A stretch of DNA of 64,000 nt from Dyadobacter tibetensis Y620-1 (GTDB taxonomy: Bacteria > Bacteroidota > Bacteroidia > Cytophagales > Spirosomataceae). Of the stretch, positions 27,620 to 36,177 are shown in pieces (position 1 is the stretch's first letter; every line of letters starts with the position of its first letter). The notes beneath the pieces were generated by a model. That model did no database searches. It was not told the origin of the DNA and saw only the letters and a list, made by a program, of their open reading frames with translations. The stretch covers positions 62,001 through 126,000 of the forward strand of contig NZ_AZQN01000001.1 of NCBI RefSeq assembly GCF_000566685.1, given 5' to 3'. The position numbers and the translations under genes were made by a program.

Positions 27620-30166
27620 ATGAGTAGAGTATTTTATTTGGCCTTATTGCAGTTAATCGCCAATATTGCTATCGCACAACGATTTAGGGTAAAGGGTGAA
27701 GTCGTCGACCAGGATGGCAATCCACTTTCCGGAGTTACAATTATAGAAAAAGGACATAATGAGGGAGTACTCACCGATCACAAGGGGGTATATTCACTTC
27801 AAGTTAATAACGTAAATGGAATTCTTACCGCAAGCAAGGTCGGCTACGAGTCGAAGGACAAGGGCATCAATGCCCAGGCAACCCACCCATTTCAGCTGAG
27901 GTTGGCCCCAAAAATGCTTCCAGCTGCCCAACTGGGCACACGAAGTCTTCATCATCAAGAAGGGGATAAGCAGCTTTCGGTAATCTCTGTGAATGCCCAG
28001 GAAATAAGCACACTCTTAGGCACGGCAGATGTTAATCAGGTAATTTCTTATCTGGTCCCATCCTTCAATGCCCGACAACAGTTGTCTTCCGACGGGACAT
28101 ACCAGCTTGCTCCCGCTTCTATACGAGGATTGGGCTCCGACCAGCTACTCGTCCTGGTGAATGGTAAACGGAGACATCAATCATCCTTAATGGGTCTGCT
28201 GGGAACTATTGGTAGGGGACAGGCCAGTACAGATCTGAACGCAATTCCTCTTGCAGCCATTGATCGGATAGAAGTGTTGCCTGAAGGGGCTGTAGCACAG
28301 TACGGAAGTGATGCAACGGGAGGAGTAATCAATTTGGTACTTAAAGAATCAACCGGTTCCTGGGCTGCCCAGGCAGGCTCCGGGATTCATTTGGCACAAT
28401 ATAATCTGGAAGGAAAGGCCTTTGACGGATTGAGCTATTATGGTAATTTGAATTATGGCTTAAAAGTGGGTAGTAAAGGGATATTGAATCTGACCGCAGA
28501 TTATTCTATGCAACAAGCTACTAATCGGGCCGAAGGAGTCAGCAAGGCAGATATTGTCCAAAGGCAGAAGTTCGGATCCCCCGAAGTGGGGAGGGGTAGC
28601 CTGCAATACAATTTTAAAATGCCCCTACGAAACACGATGTCCCTTTATAGTTTTGGAGGAATCAGTAGTCGCCGCTGGGATATTTTTGCTCAATCAAGAA
28701 AACCCCAGGACGACCGTAATATAGCGGCTGTTTATCCAGAAGGGTATAATCCCAAGGTGCGAAACCTTTCCGATGACTACGCCCTGGTAGCAGGAATAAG
28801 CACCGTGTTCAATCGCTGGGATGTCGATATGAGTACCAGTCTGGGATATAATCAGAATCGCTATTCATTAAAAAACAGTCTTAATCCATCCCAAGGTCCC
28901 AGGTCCCAGCATGAATTTAATGCGGGTGGCTTTCAACGGATGGAGAGCCTGACCAGCATTGATATCAACCGCTACTTTTCCGATCGCTTACAGGGTGTAA
29001 ATATTGCCTATGGAGGGCAATATCGGTATGAGACCTACCGGATAGTAGTCGGTGAACGCCCCTCTTACTATAATTATGATTTTGACCAGGCCACGGGATC
29101 ACAAGGTTTTCCAGGGTTCGGACCCGATGATGCCGTGAATACCTACCGAATCAATGCAGACGGCTATGTGGATATTGAAGCAAATATTTTTAGTAATCTG
29201 CGGTTAGATGCAGCGGCCCGTTATTCCTACTATCAAAATCTGGGTTCTGCTCTGGCAGGGAAACTGGGACTACAGTACCGTTTGGGGCCACAAATAGCGG
29301 TTAAGGTCTCAGGATCTTCGGAGTATAGAGCTCCCTCCCTGTCCCAACAATATTTTAATTCCATCTATTCGGTATACCGTAACGGAGTAGCGGAGGATGT
29401 ATTAGTATTCAATTCTGACCATCCTATTGCTGATGCTCTGGGAATGAAAGGATTGAATTTTGAAAAATCGCAGCAAGCTCGTATAGGATTATTATATGCT
29501 CCTGACAAGCAACTCAGCATTGGATTAGATGCCTATTATATCCAGGTGAAAGATAGGATTGCCTTGAGCAGCATTTCTCAGGATATTCGTATCGCCGATA
29601 AGGTTCAGGCCTTACATGCAGATAAGATTCAATTTTTATCGAATGCGCTCACCTCCACCACCACATCTGGAGTGGAAGCGAGGGTGCGTCATTCCGCCCC
29701 CATAGCAAATGGTATTCTGAGCTCACAAATAATAGCCAATTTTAACTGGATGGACCTCGGTGCCAACCGGACTTCGCCTCTGTCGGCAAGCCAGACAGAT
29801 TCCTACCTGGGAGCAAGGGAACGTCTTTTATTGATGGCAGCCGCTCCATCATCCAAAATCAATATTCAGTTTCGATACAAACAAGAACGATTTCAGGCAA
29901 TGTTAAATATGATTCGCTATGGTAAGCATGAACTGTTAGACTGGAACGAGACTACTATTGAGTTCTCGCCTAAAGTGACCATGGATCTTTCTCTTCAGTA
30001 TTTGTTCGATCCGAATATTTCTTTGACTTTAGGGGTAGAAAATTTGATGAACACCTATCCGGACTCTATTCTTCCGACCCTATCGGAAACAGGAGGTAGC
30101 TGGGAAGCTCTGCAAACTGGAGTAGGAGGTGCATTCGCTTTTGTGAAACTAGGACTGATATTTTGA
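27620..30166 (+). CDS. TonB-dependent outer membrane receptor
   Basis: An 848-residue TonB-dependent receptor that is not of SusC type. Signal peptide at 1-19 (NIAIAQ), then a CarboxypepD_reg-like domain at about 22-95 (VKGEVVDQDGNPLSGVTIIEKG), a plug at about 115-235 (IRGLGSDQLLVLVNGKRRH, then IDRIEVLPEGAVAQYGSDATGGVINLV) and a beta-barrel ending FAFVKLGLIF. The plug text is the classical siderophore/vitamin/metal receptor form (YGSDATGGVINLV). The ligand is not readable. No SusD accompanies it; instead a small secreted protein follows after 1 bp, surely co-translated. Confidence 0.93.
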   Translation: MSRVFYLALLQLIANIAIAQRFRVKGEVVDQDGNPLSGVTIIEKGHNEGVLTDHKGVYSLQVNNVNGILTASKVGYESKDKGINAQATHPFQLRLAPKMLPAAQLGTRSLHHQEGDKQLSVISVNAQEISTLLGTADVNQVISYLVPSFNARQQLSSDGTYQLAPASIRGLGSDQLLVLVNGKRRHQSSLMGLLGTIGRGQASTDLNAIPLAAIDRIEVLPEGAVAQYGSDATGGVINLVLKESTGSWAAQAGSGIHLAQYNLEGKAFDGLSYYGNLNYGLKVGSKGILNLTADYSMQQATNRAEGVSKADIVQRQKFGSPEVGRGSLQYNFKMPLRNTMSLYSFGGISSRRWDIFAQSRKPQDDRNIAAVYPEGYNPKVRNLSDDYALVAGISTVFNRWDVDMSTSLGYNQNRYSLKNSLNPSQGPRSQHEFNAGGFQRMESLTSIDINRYFSDRLQGVNIAYGGQYRYETYRIVVGERPSYYNYDFDQATGSQGFPGFGPDDAVNTYRINADGYVDIEANIFSNLRLDAAARYSYYQNLGSALAGKLGLQYRLGPQIAVKVSGSSEYRAPSLSQQYFNSIYSVYRNGVAEDVLVFNSDHPIADALGMKGLNFEKSQQARIGLLYAPDKQLSIGLDAYYIQVKDRIALSSISQDIRIADKVQALHADKIQFLSNALTSTTTSGVEARVRHSAPIANGILSSQIIANFNWMDLGANRTSPLSASQTDSYLGARERLLLMAAAPSSKINIQFRYKQERFQAMLNMIRYGKHELLDWNETTIEFSPKVTMDLSLQYLFDPNISLTLGVENLMNTYPDSILPTLSETGGSWEALQTGVGGAFAFVKLGLIF

Positions 30167-30167
30167 T

Positions 30168-30554
30168 ATGAGATATGCTTGTTTAATTGCTTGTCTATTT
30201 ATTAGTCATGGACTCTGGGCTCAGCACTGTCCTGTTTTGACTCAGACCTTGGCCGTTATCGATAGTATGCAGGTCGACAGCAGCAGGCTTTTCCAATTTC
30301 GCTTTAAGGAAAAGCAGCTCAATACCTTAGCCCAATGGCCAGGCCAAGAAGTACCTGTCCGACTACTGGGTGAGTTGCAACACACGTTGAATGAGGACGG
30401 TAATTCCTTGAAAGAAAAGCATTACTGGCTTCTGGATGAAAAGTTAGCGGAGAAACAATTGGACGCCTTACAAAAGCTGTGTCCCCAGACCAGATTCGGA
30501 GTCTATCAAAGGGAGATGGACTATTATCGAAGGAGATATACGGCGAGAAAATAA
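30168..30554 (+). CDS. Small secreted protein coupled to the TonB-dependent receptor
   Basis: A 128-residue protein with a signal peptide (MRYACLIACLFISHGLWAQ) and a mature helical part of about 109 residues with two Cys (HCPVL and KLCPQT) that could form a disulfide, and a strongly basic tail (YYRRRYTARK). Its ATG begins 1 bp after the receptor stop, so the two are almost certainly co-translated. I do not recognise the family. A periplasmic or surface accessory of the receptor is the natural guess. Confidence 0.7.
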   Translation: MRYACLIACLFISHGLWAQHCPVLTQTLAVIDSMQVDSSRLFQFRFKEKQLNTLAQWPGQEVPVRLLGELQHTLNEDGNSLKEKHYWLLDEKLAEKQLDALQKLCPQTRFGVYQREMDYYRRRYTARK

Positions 30555-30707
30555 AGGCAAGTTAAACAAACCAGTTCATCGTTCACCTTGATAAGCTGGT
30601 AGAGAATCGAGGGGTAGATTAAGGATAGAATAGCAGATAGTTCTGTTGAGCCCATTGAGGAGAAAACAAGTCGGATTCATTTAAAGTTTTTAACAAAATA
30701 AGGACAT

Positions 30708-30750
30708 AAAAAATGCCGGGACAAACGAATAGTTCATCCCGGCATTTTTT
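30708..30750. terminator. Bidirectional terminator between the receptor unit and ccmF
   Basis: A perfect 14-bp inverted repeat, 30708-30721 with 30737-30750, has an A-run on the left and a T-run on the right, so it serves both convergent units. The 15-base loop is rather long. It ends 17 bp from the ccmF stop. Confidence 0.9.
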
Positions 30751-30767
30751 ATGTTTTAACAAACAGA

Positions 30768-33374
30768 TTATGCTACAACTGATTTAGGATTTTTAGGTTT
30801 GGGGCTACTGGCCCGGGCCTCCTTGTTTCGTATTTTTATAAACTCCTTAAAGCGGCGAATGGTGGCCAAAATCATTCCGATCATCAGAACAAAGGTGCCC
30901 AGCCATAGGATGTTGATCAGGGGTTTCTCAATGGCTTTCAAAACTATAAAGTCTCTTTGCGTCGTATTAATTGAGAAGGTAAATTGACCCGTCTGGGGAT
31001 TGATTTCCTGAAACTGCATACGTAATCCCAGCTCATCGTGAACTTCGGGCTTACGGGCTACCAGTCGGTCGCGAATCACAAAGGATGGCGTAATTACATA
31101 TTCCTGATCTTTGTCTAATACTCTCACCACGGCTTTTACGGCCGCGTCTCCTTCAGCGAGTTGTACTCCCTCTACTTCGTCGGTACGAACCACATTGTCC
31201 AGTATGGCCACGTAGTCATTTACAAAGAAAGTGTCCCGCAGGTTTACGGTGAAATTCTCAGTCTGACTCCATACGGGTTCGGCAGTTGGATTAGTTACCA
31301 TTGACACATAAGTATACAAGTCCTTGTCTACCTTGCGCTGAATATCAGGAGAAGAAACAATTCCACCCATGCGGGGGTTGATCTGCACTCTGGGGAAAAG
31401 GTGAAAAACACGTCCTGAAGGTTCCCGATATTCTACTTCATAATAGAAGTTTTCTGGAGCGATCTCCATGGTATCTCCTTTTGCATAATACTGTTTGTCA
31501 TTGACTACAATGTCTCTCAGGGCTACCGCACGGAAATCATTCTCAATCAGATCAACCCAACTTTTTGAAATATACTCAGGAATGTTCCGTGGTTCAATAC
31601 GAACATCTTTCCAGGTAAGCATATAGTCTCCCATGCGCTCGGGTTTGTTAAGCCAAAGGGTAATATTTTCCTTATTTTCCTTATTGTCATTCTGGGTAAA
31701 TTCCTCACTTCTGGAGATCATCAAGCCAGAATTATTGATCGATACAACCTGTTCGTAGGCAGAAGAGAACATGATTCCTATCAACATAAGTGCTACACCA
31801 ATATGGGTGATGGCACCACCCGAAAGGTTATAATTGCCCTTTATGATATCGAACAGAATACTACCATTGGCAACTACAGCAAATACCGAAGCAGTTAGAA
31901 TAACAATATAACGGATATCCTGGACTCCCTCGATGGTGATAACGGCGGCACTAATCACCAGTGCCAGTAATAATGGATTATAAAGTGCCTGCAGCTTGCC
32001 TTGACCCACGCGTTTCCACCAGAAGAATTGCCCTACACCGGTTAAAATAATGATCAGGGAGAAGAACCATAACTGGAATTTATTAAAATGTGCAACCTGA
32101 TCGGCCGGTAAGGCCAGGTTAAGCACGGTTCCAAAGGCTTCAGCGATTTTATTGTAAACGGGAATGGATGTAGTTGCCAGAATTTGAAAGCCAGACAAAC
32201 AGAGCAATGTAGCCCCTATAAAGATCCAGAATTCCTGTGAGTAAGTAGATACCTCGTCCTCGTCACTAGGTAGTCCTTTCCAACGGTAAACCAGCAGTCC
32301 GACAGAAACAAATAAAAAGGTAAGTAGATAAATCAGCAACTGACCCGATAGTCCTAAATCCGTAAAGGAATGCACAGAGGCATTTCCCAGAATTCCACTA
32401 CGGGTCATAAAAGTGGAATAAAGAATTAATACGAACGTGGCAATGGTCAGTATGAATGAAGTCTTCAGTGCCGTAGCATTCCTACGGGCTATGATCATGG
32501 TATGGATAGCGGCAACCAAAATCAACCAGGGAACGAAAGAGGTGTTTTCTACAGGATCCCAGTTCCAGTAACTACCAAAATTTAAGGTTTCATAGGCCCA
32601 ATATGCACCCATCAAGATCCCAACGCCCAAGACTAAGGCTGAGAATAATGACCAGGGAAGAGCCGGACGTATCCAGTCATGGGTTTTCTTGAGCCAAAGA
32701 CCGGCCATGGCAAACGAGAAGGGAATCAGGGTAGATGCAAATCCTAAAAATAGCGTAGGAGGGTGGATAACCATCCAATAGTTTTGAAGGAGTGGGTTTA
32801 AACCGTTTCCATCCTTAGGAATAAAATTGGGGTCCATCTTCCATACCGGCATTTCTGGCATTACTTCCTTTAAGAGAAGGAAAGGGGTGGAGCCTATTTT
32901 TAATTCTAGACCCGGAATGACTACCCCTAGAATCATAGACGTTAAAAAAGCTTGAACTAAGGCAAATATCGTCATGACAGGTGCCTCCCAGGAACGGTTA
33001 GAAAAGATCAGTATCGATCCTAATACCACATTCCAGAAAATCCATAACAAAAAGCTACCCTCTTGATCCTGCCAAAAGCTGGAGATTGTATAGCCCGTAG
33101 GTAGGGCCAATGATGAGTTTTTCCAGGCATAATGGTATTCGAAGTAATGGTTTCCGATAATCCAGTATAGAGAGAACACAACGCCTAGTACAGCCAGCAA
33201 ATGGACGAAAAAAGTAAGTCTGGCAAACTTCTTCCACTCCTGGATCAGGGCTGGACTTTGGAGGCTTGTGGTAGCGGTGGTTGCCTTATAATAGGCGAAG
33301 GTTGCCAATAACGCCGTTACAAAAGCAATAATGACGAGTAAGTGACCGGCACTGCCGATGGTATTATGAATCAT
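30768..33374 (-). CDS. ccmF: Cytochrome c maturation haem lyase subunit CcmF
   Basis: An 868-residue polytopic membrane protein of the CcmF/NrfE haem lyase family, which passes haem from holo-CcmE to apocytochrome c in the periplasm. The WWD domain appears as SYWNWDPVENTSFVPWL (about 262-278), and conserved His residues occur in the flanking helices (NYWMVIHPPTLFLGFA near 200). After the membrane core a large periplasmic domain (about 560-810) precedes a last helix (NILWLGTFVLMIGMILATI). It is longer than E. coli CcmF (647), mostly through the C-terminal domain, as usual in Bacteroidota. Its ATG overlaps the ccmE stop by 4 bp. Confidence 0.94.
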   Translation of the reverse strand: MIHNTIGSAGHLLVIIAFVTALLATFAYYKATTATTSLQSPALIQEWKKFARLTFFVHLLAVLGVVFSLYWIIGNHYFEYHYAWKNSSLALPTGYTISSFWQDQEGSFLLWIFWNVVLGSILIFSNRSWEAPVMTIFALVQAFLTSMILGVVIPGLELKIGSTPFLLLKEVMPEMPVWKMDPNFIPKDGNGLNPLLQNYWMVIHPPTLFLGFASTLIPFSFAMAGLWLKKTHDWIRPALPWSLFSALVLGVGILMGAYWAYETLNFGSYWNWDPVENTSFVPWLILVAAIHTMIIARRNATALKTSFILTIATFVLILYSTFMTRSGILGNASVHSFTDLGLSGQLLIYLLTFLFVSVGLLVYRWKGLPSDEDEVSTYSQEFWIFIGATLLCLSGFQILATTSIPVYNKIAEAFGTVLNLALPADQVAHFNKFQLWFFSLIIILTGVGQFFWWKRVGQGKLQALYNPLLLALVISAAVITIEGVQDIRYIVILTASVFAVVANGSILFDIIKGNYNLSGGAITHIGVALMLIGIMFSSAYEQVVSINNSGLMISRSEEFTQNDNKENKENITLWLNKPERMGDYMLTWKDVRIEPRNIPEYISKSWVDLIENDFRAVALRDIVVNDKQYYAKGDTMEIAPENFYYEVEYREPSGRVFHLFPRVQINPRMGGIVSSPDIQRKVDKDLYTYVSMVTNPTAEPVWSQTENFTVNLRDTFFVNDYVAILDNVVRTDEVEGVQLAEGDAAVKAVVRVLDKDQEYVITPSFVIRDRLVARKPEVHDELGLRMQFQEINPQTGQFTFSINTTQRDFIVLKAIEKPLINILWLGTFVLMIGMILATIRRFKEFIKIRNKEARASSPKPKNPKSVVA

Positions 33375-33805
33375 GATTTTTGGGCAGTATGTTCCGTAGT
33401 TTCTAGTTTGCCTTCTTCATATTTCGAAGGACATTTCATCAGGATTTTGTCGGCAACGAAGGTATCCTGTTGCATTCGACCTATAATTACCACCTGTTCA
33501 GACTTATCGAAATCCTGAGGTTTGGTGCTCTTATATATTACCTTTCGTGCCTGATTATTATTGTCTACCAGCGTAAAAGTGAAGAAATTAGGATCTACCT
33601 CCGGACGGTATTCCATCTCTAAAATGTTTCCTTGCGCGTCTTTTTTTAGCTTTCCTACGACATGGATACTTTCATTATCTCCATTGTCGGCCATTTTTTG
33701 GGCTTTGTTGAAGTCTACATACGTACTCGCATCACCCGCTGTGGTGACTATTATACCAATGGCAATGGCGATAATAACGAGTCCAAAAATGTGAATTTTT
33801 TTCAT
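33371..33805 (-). CDS. ccmE: Haem chaperone CcmE, CxxxY variant
   Basis: A 144-residue periplasmic haem chaperone anchored by one N-terminal helix (about 5-23). The OB-fold core runs from about 28 to 122 (VVGKLKKDAQGN, FTFTLVDNNNQARKVIY, VVIIGRMQQDTFVADKI). The haem-attachment site, HxxxY in most bacteria, reads CPSKY here, so Cys125 replaces His and Tyr129 is kept. This CxxxY form is known from some sulphate reducers and archaea. It is translationally coupled to ccmF. The flexible C-terminal tail is short and His-poor (one His). Confidence 0.92.
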   Translation of the reverse strand: MKKIHIFGLVIIAIAIGIIVTTAGDASTYVDFNKAQKMADNGDNESIHVVGKLKKDAQGNILEMEYRPEVDPNFFTFTLVDNNNQARKVIYKSTKPQDFDKSEQVVIIGRMQQDTFVADKILMKCPSKYEEGKLETTEHTAQKS

Positions 33806-33964
33806 CTTTCTTAGAACTTAAAATTTTAAATTTTCTGGCTAAAAGTTATAGTGTGGCTCCAATTTTGAAGCATACTTGCTCCAAGAAAGGTTTTATAGGG
33901 CGTTGTGCCTGGTCTGGCGGCTTTTCGCCAACCGGACCCCAAAAATAGCTTAAATTTTCCTCTT

Positions 33965-34207
33965 TTACTTTATATCCAGGTCTTTTTCCATTCTGCGGAC
34001 TTTCATTTCCAAGCGAAATAAATTGACCACAATGCCTAGAAAAACGATGGCTATTACACCTACTACAACCCATATCTTTCCATCGGCCCGCATTTGGTCG
34101 GCCATTGTTACGGTAGACCCCTCCGTTTGAGCATATGCTCCTGCTGTGCTCAGCACCAGTATAACCAGGACCTTACAAATATCTTTCATAGATTTAATAC
34201 TTTTCAT
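33965..34207 (-). CDS. ccmD: CcmD-family small membrane protein
   Basis: An 80-residue protein with a hydrophobic signal-like N-terminus (VLVILVLSTAGAYAQ), a short periplasmic linker and one membrane helix (about 46-63, WVVVGVIAIVFLGIVVNLF), ending in a charged cytoplasmic tail (RRMEKDL). This architecture matches the Bacteroidota CcmD-like family; CcmD helps release holo-CcmE from the CcmABC complex. The position between ccmC and ccmE supports the call. The start could also be the internal ATG at 34189. A 159-bp gap with a small hairpin follows before ccmE. Confidence 0.78.
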   Translation of the reverse strand: MKSIKSMKDICKVLVILVLSTAGAYAQTEGSTVTMADQMRADGKIWVVVGVIAIVFLGIVVNLFRLEMKVRRMEKDLDIK

Positions 34208-34306
34208 TTCTGTTTAATTCTTAACGTTATTTTGGAGGGATAGTTTATTTTATTAAAAATTTTAAAATTCAGCTTCCAGTTTACCCTTAGTTTCAAAGTT
34301 GAGGTC

Positions 34307-34966
34307 TTATGAATGCTGACTTCTGTCAATGATTTTTAATCTTACCCTTAGTTCTGCCACCCACAGTCCCATCAGGATCCATCCAATAATGGCTGGATAA
34401 AATACCTTACGCATGTCATTATTCATGTCGAAGGAGCCAAAGGTGCTGTTTCCACCGCTTCCAGGATGTAGAGAGTCGGTCAGCCGGGGAAGAATGTAGA
34501 TCAAGGGAATAAATACCGCAAAGGCGAATATATTGTATACCGACGCGATACGCGCCCTCTTTTGCTCATCTTCGAAGGAAGACCGAAGAAGCAGGTAGGC
34601 CAGATAAATTAGAATGCCTACCGCTGCGCCATTTAGTTTCGGGTCGTTGGGCCAGGGATCTCCCCAGGTGAAGTTGGCCCATAACGAGCCGGTCAGGCAG
34701 CCAAGTATTCCAAAAAATATGCCTGATTTGGCGATTTCACTCGCCCGGTCGTCATACTCAATTTTTCCTTTGTTGAGATACATGATAGAATATACCATGG
34801 AGCTAAATAAGAGGGTGGTCATCGCCAGCCAGAGGGCCACGTGGAAATAAGTATTTCGTATGGTTTCATTGATAATAGGTAGGTGCGGTACGGGCCCCAT
34901 CAGGCCAGCTATAATGACATAAAGCAGGATGATGATACACAGATATTTCCACCACATTTTTCTCAT
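34307..34966 (-). CDS. ccmC: Haem exporter/handling protein CcmC
   Basis: A 219-residue six-helix membrane protein of the CcmC/CcsA WWD superfamily, which presents haem to CcmE. The conserved first haem-ligand histidine is His42 (NTYFHVALW), and the second lies in DSLHPGS (about 166-172). The tryptophan-rich loop reads SLWANFTWGDPWPNDPK (94-110) where proteobacterial CcmC has the WGxWWxWDxR form, so the second half is changed but the Asp is kept. It lies 69 bp downstream of ccmB and 99 bp upstream of ccmD in one operon. Confidence 0.92.
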   Translation of the reverse strand: MRKMWWKYLCIIILLYVIIAGLMGPVPHLPIINETIRNTYFHVALWLAMTTLLFSSMVYSIMYLNKGKIEYDDRASEIAKSGIFFGILGCLTGSLWANFTWGDPWPNDPKLNGAAVGILIYLAYLLLRSSFEDEQKRARIASVYNIFAFAVFIPLIYILPRLTDSLHPGSGGNSTFGSFDMNNDMRKVFYPAIIGWILMGLWVAELRVRLKIIDRSQHS

Positions 34967-35035
34967 AAGTGCACTCGTTTTATTAAAGGTCTTGGTTTAT
35001 TCAGGTTGTTTCAGGCATTTATTACAAGCATTGTA

Positions 35036-35713
35036 TTAGCTTTTCCATAAATAGGGAAAAAGCAGATAGCTTAAGGTAATTACAATGGCATCAATGGCCA
35101 ATAAGGTCTGTACTTCATCCATGGAAACGGACCAGTCCAAACCGTCTAAAGCATTTTTAGCAAGTTTGATGGTCATTAATAACATGGGTAGAATGATCGG
35201 GAAGCTCAAGACGGCCATTAAAGTTGCACTATTTTCAGCTTTAGTCGCTATACCTGCCACCAGGGTAAGCACCGACGCAAAACCTATAGCGGCAAGGATA
35301 ATGCTAAGTAGATATTGCCCCAAATCACCTACCGGATTGCCCATTATAAAAGCATAAAAACCAAATCCTGTCATGGAGAGCAACAGCATGATCAGGCAGT
35401 TATAAATGATTTTGGACAGGATAATAGATTGGGGGCTGCAAAGACTATAATAATAGATAAGACGGCCATAGCGTTCCTGGGAGAAGCTTTTGGCAATGGC
35501 ATTGACCGATGTAAACAAAATGATAATCCAGAAAAGTGTATTCCACACGATGGGCGTTAACTGATTTCGTTTTAAGCTAAAGCTCAGATAACACACAAAA
35601 ACAGTGCTGACTACATAAAGCAGCATGCCACTGATTGCGTATTTTTGCCGCCACTCCAGGGTCATTTCTTTCCAAATTAGTGTCCTAATCTCCTTCAATT
35701 GCGCTGACTTCAA
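35036..35713 (-). CDS. ccmB: ABC-type haem exporter membrane subunit CcmB
   Basis: A 225-residue membrane protein with six hydrophobic helices. It begins with the typical LIWKEMTLEWRQKYAISGMLLY segment and contains the FSQERYGRLIYYYSLCSPQSIILSK block that contacts the CcmA ATPase. It is the first gene of the ccm operon. The ATPase gene ccmA is not in the window and must be elsewhere, as is common in this phylum. Together with CcmA and CcmC it powers release of haem-loaded CcmE. Confidence 0.92.
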   Translation of the reverse strand: MKSAQLKEIRTLIWKEMTLEWRQKYAISGMLLYVVSTVFVCYLSFSLKRNQLTPIVWNTLFWIIILFTSVNAIAKSFSQERYGRLIYYYSLCSPQSIILSKIIYNCLIMLLLSMTGFGFYAFIMGNPVGDLGQYLLSIILAAIGFASVLTLVAGIATKAENSATLMAVLSFPIILPMLLMTIKLAKNALDGLDWSVSMDEVQTLLAIDAIVITLSYLLFPYLWKS

Positions 35714-35773
35714 GCTGTATATCGATCCGATTCCCGCTTGATTTAATAGACATATAAAATAGTATTCTTCTCA

Positions 35774-35781
35774 CAAAAGTA
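35774..35781 (-). promoter_or_regulatory. Candidate Bacteroidota -7 promoter box for the ccm operon
   Basis: The minus strand reads TACTTTTG, a full match to TAnnTTTG, about 60 bases upstream of the ccmB start. No clear -33 TTG at normal spacing. Confidence 0.4.
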
Positions 35782-35864
35782 CGACATAAACTGTCAGGGT
35801 TTTAATAAACGGTTAGTAATTTCTATGATTTTCATTCTTAAAACAGAAATGCACCCTATTAAAG

Positions 35865-35895
35865 TTTGAAATGCCGAACGGTAATGCTTTCTTTG
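35865..35895 (+). promoter_or_regulatory. Candidate promoter of the feoAB operon
   Basis: A TTTG at 35865-35868 is followed after 19 bases by TTTCTTTG at 35888-35895, which matches the TAnnTTTG -7 box at 7 of 8 informative and free positions. Spacing is that expected for the Bacteroidota primary sigma factor, and the box lies 33 bases before the feoA ATG. No Fur-box palindrome was recognised. Confidence 0.5.
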
Positions 35896-35927
35896 CAGTT
35901 AAGTATATTCAATCTAAATAAAGACAC

Positions 35928-36155
35928 ATGTTTGTTAAAACGGTATCCCATCTTAAAAGAGGTGAAAAGGGTGTGATCAAATCCTTTACTGACCCCGTGA
36001 TGTCCCTGAAACTTCTGGAGATGGGTTGTGTTCCTGGTTGTACGGTACGGCTCGATGGTGCTGCCCCATTTGGCGATCCTGTTTGTCTGAATGTTGGGGG
36101 GCAATACTGTCTGTCTCTTCGTATCAGCGAGGCTGCTACTATCGAGATTGAATAA
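35928..36155 (+). CDS. feoA: Ferrous iron transport accessory protein FeoA
   Basis: A 75-residue SH3-like protein. The family pattern is clear: L..GE.G.I, then LKLLEMGCVPGCTVRLDGAAPFGDP and YCLSLRISEAATIEI. FeoA is a small cytoplasmic partner needed for FeoB-driven Fe(II) uptake. The feoB start follows 22 bp downstream, so the two form one operon. It is divergent from the cytochrome c maturation operon, which also depends on iron and haem. Confidence 0.95.
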   Translation: MFVKTVSHLKRGEKGVIKSFTDPVMSLKLLEMGCVPGCTVRLDGAAPFGDPVCLNVGGQYCLSLRISEAATIEIE

Positions 36156-36177
36156 TTGCATCTATTAGAATAATACC

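Noticed and set aside
33846-34073. A 75-codon minus-strand frame overlapping ccmD in another frame
   Set aside because: The overlapping CcmD frame has the expected signal-like and membrane helices; this one has no meaningful pattern.
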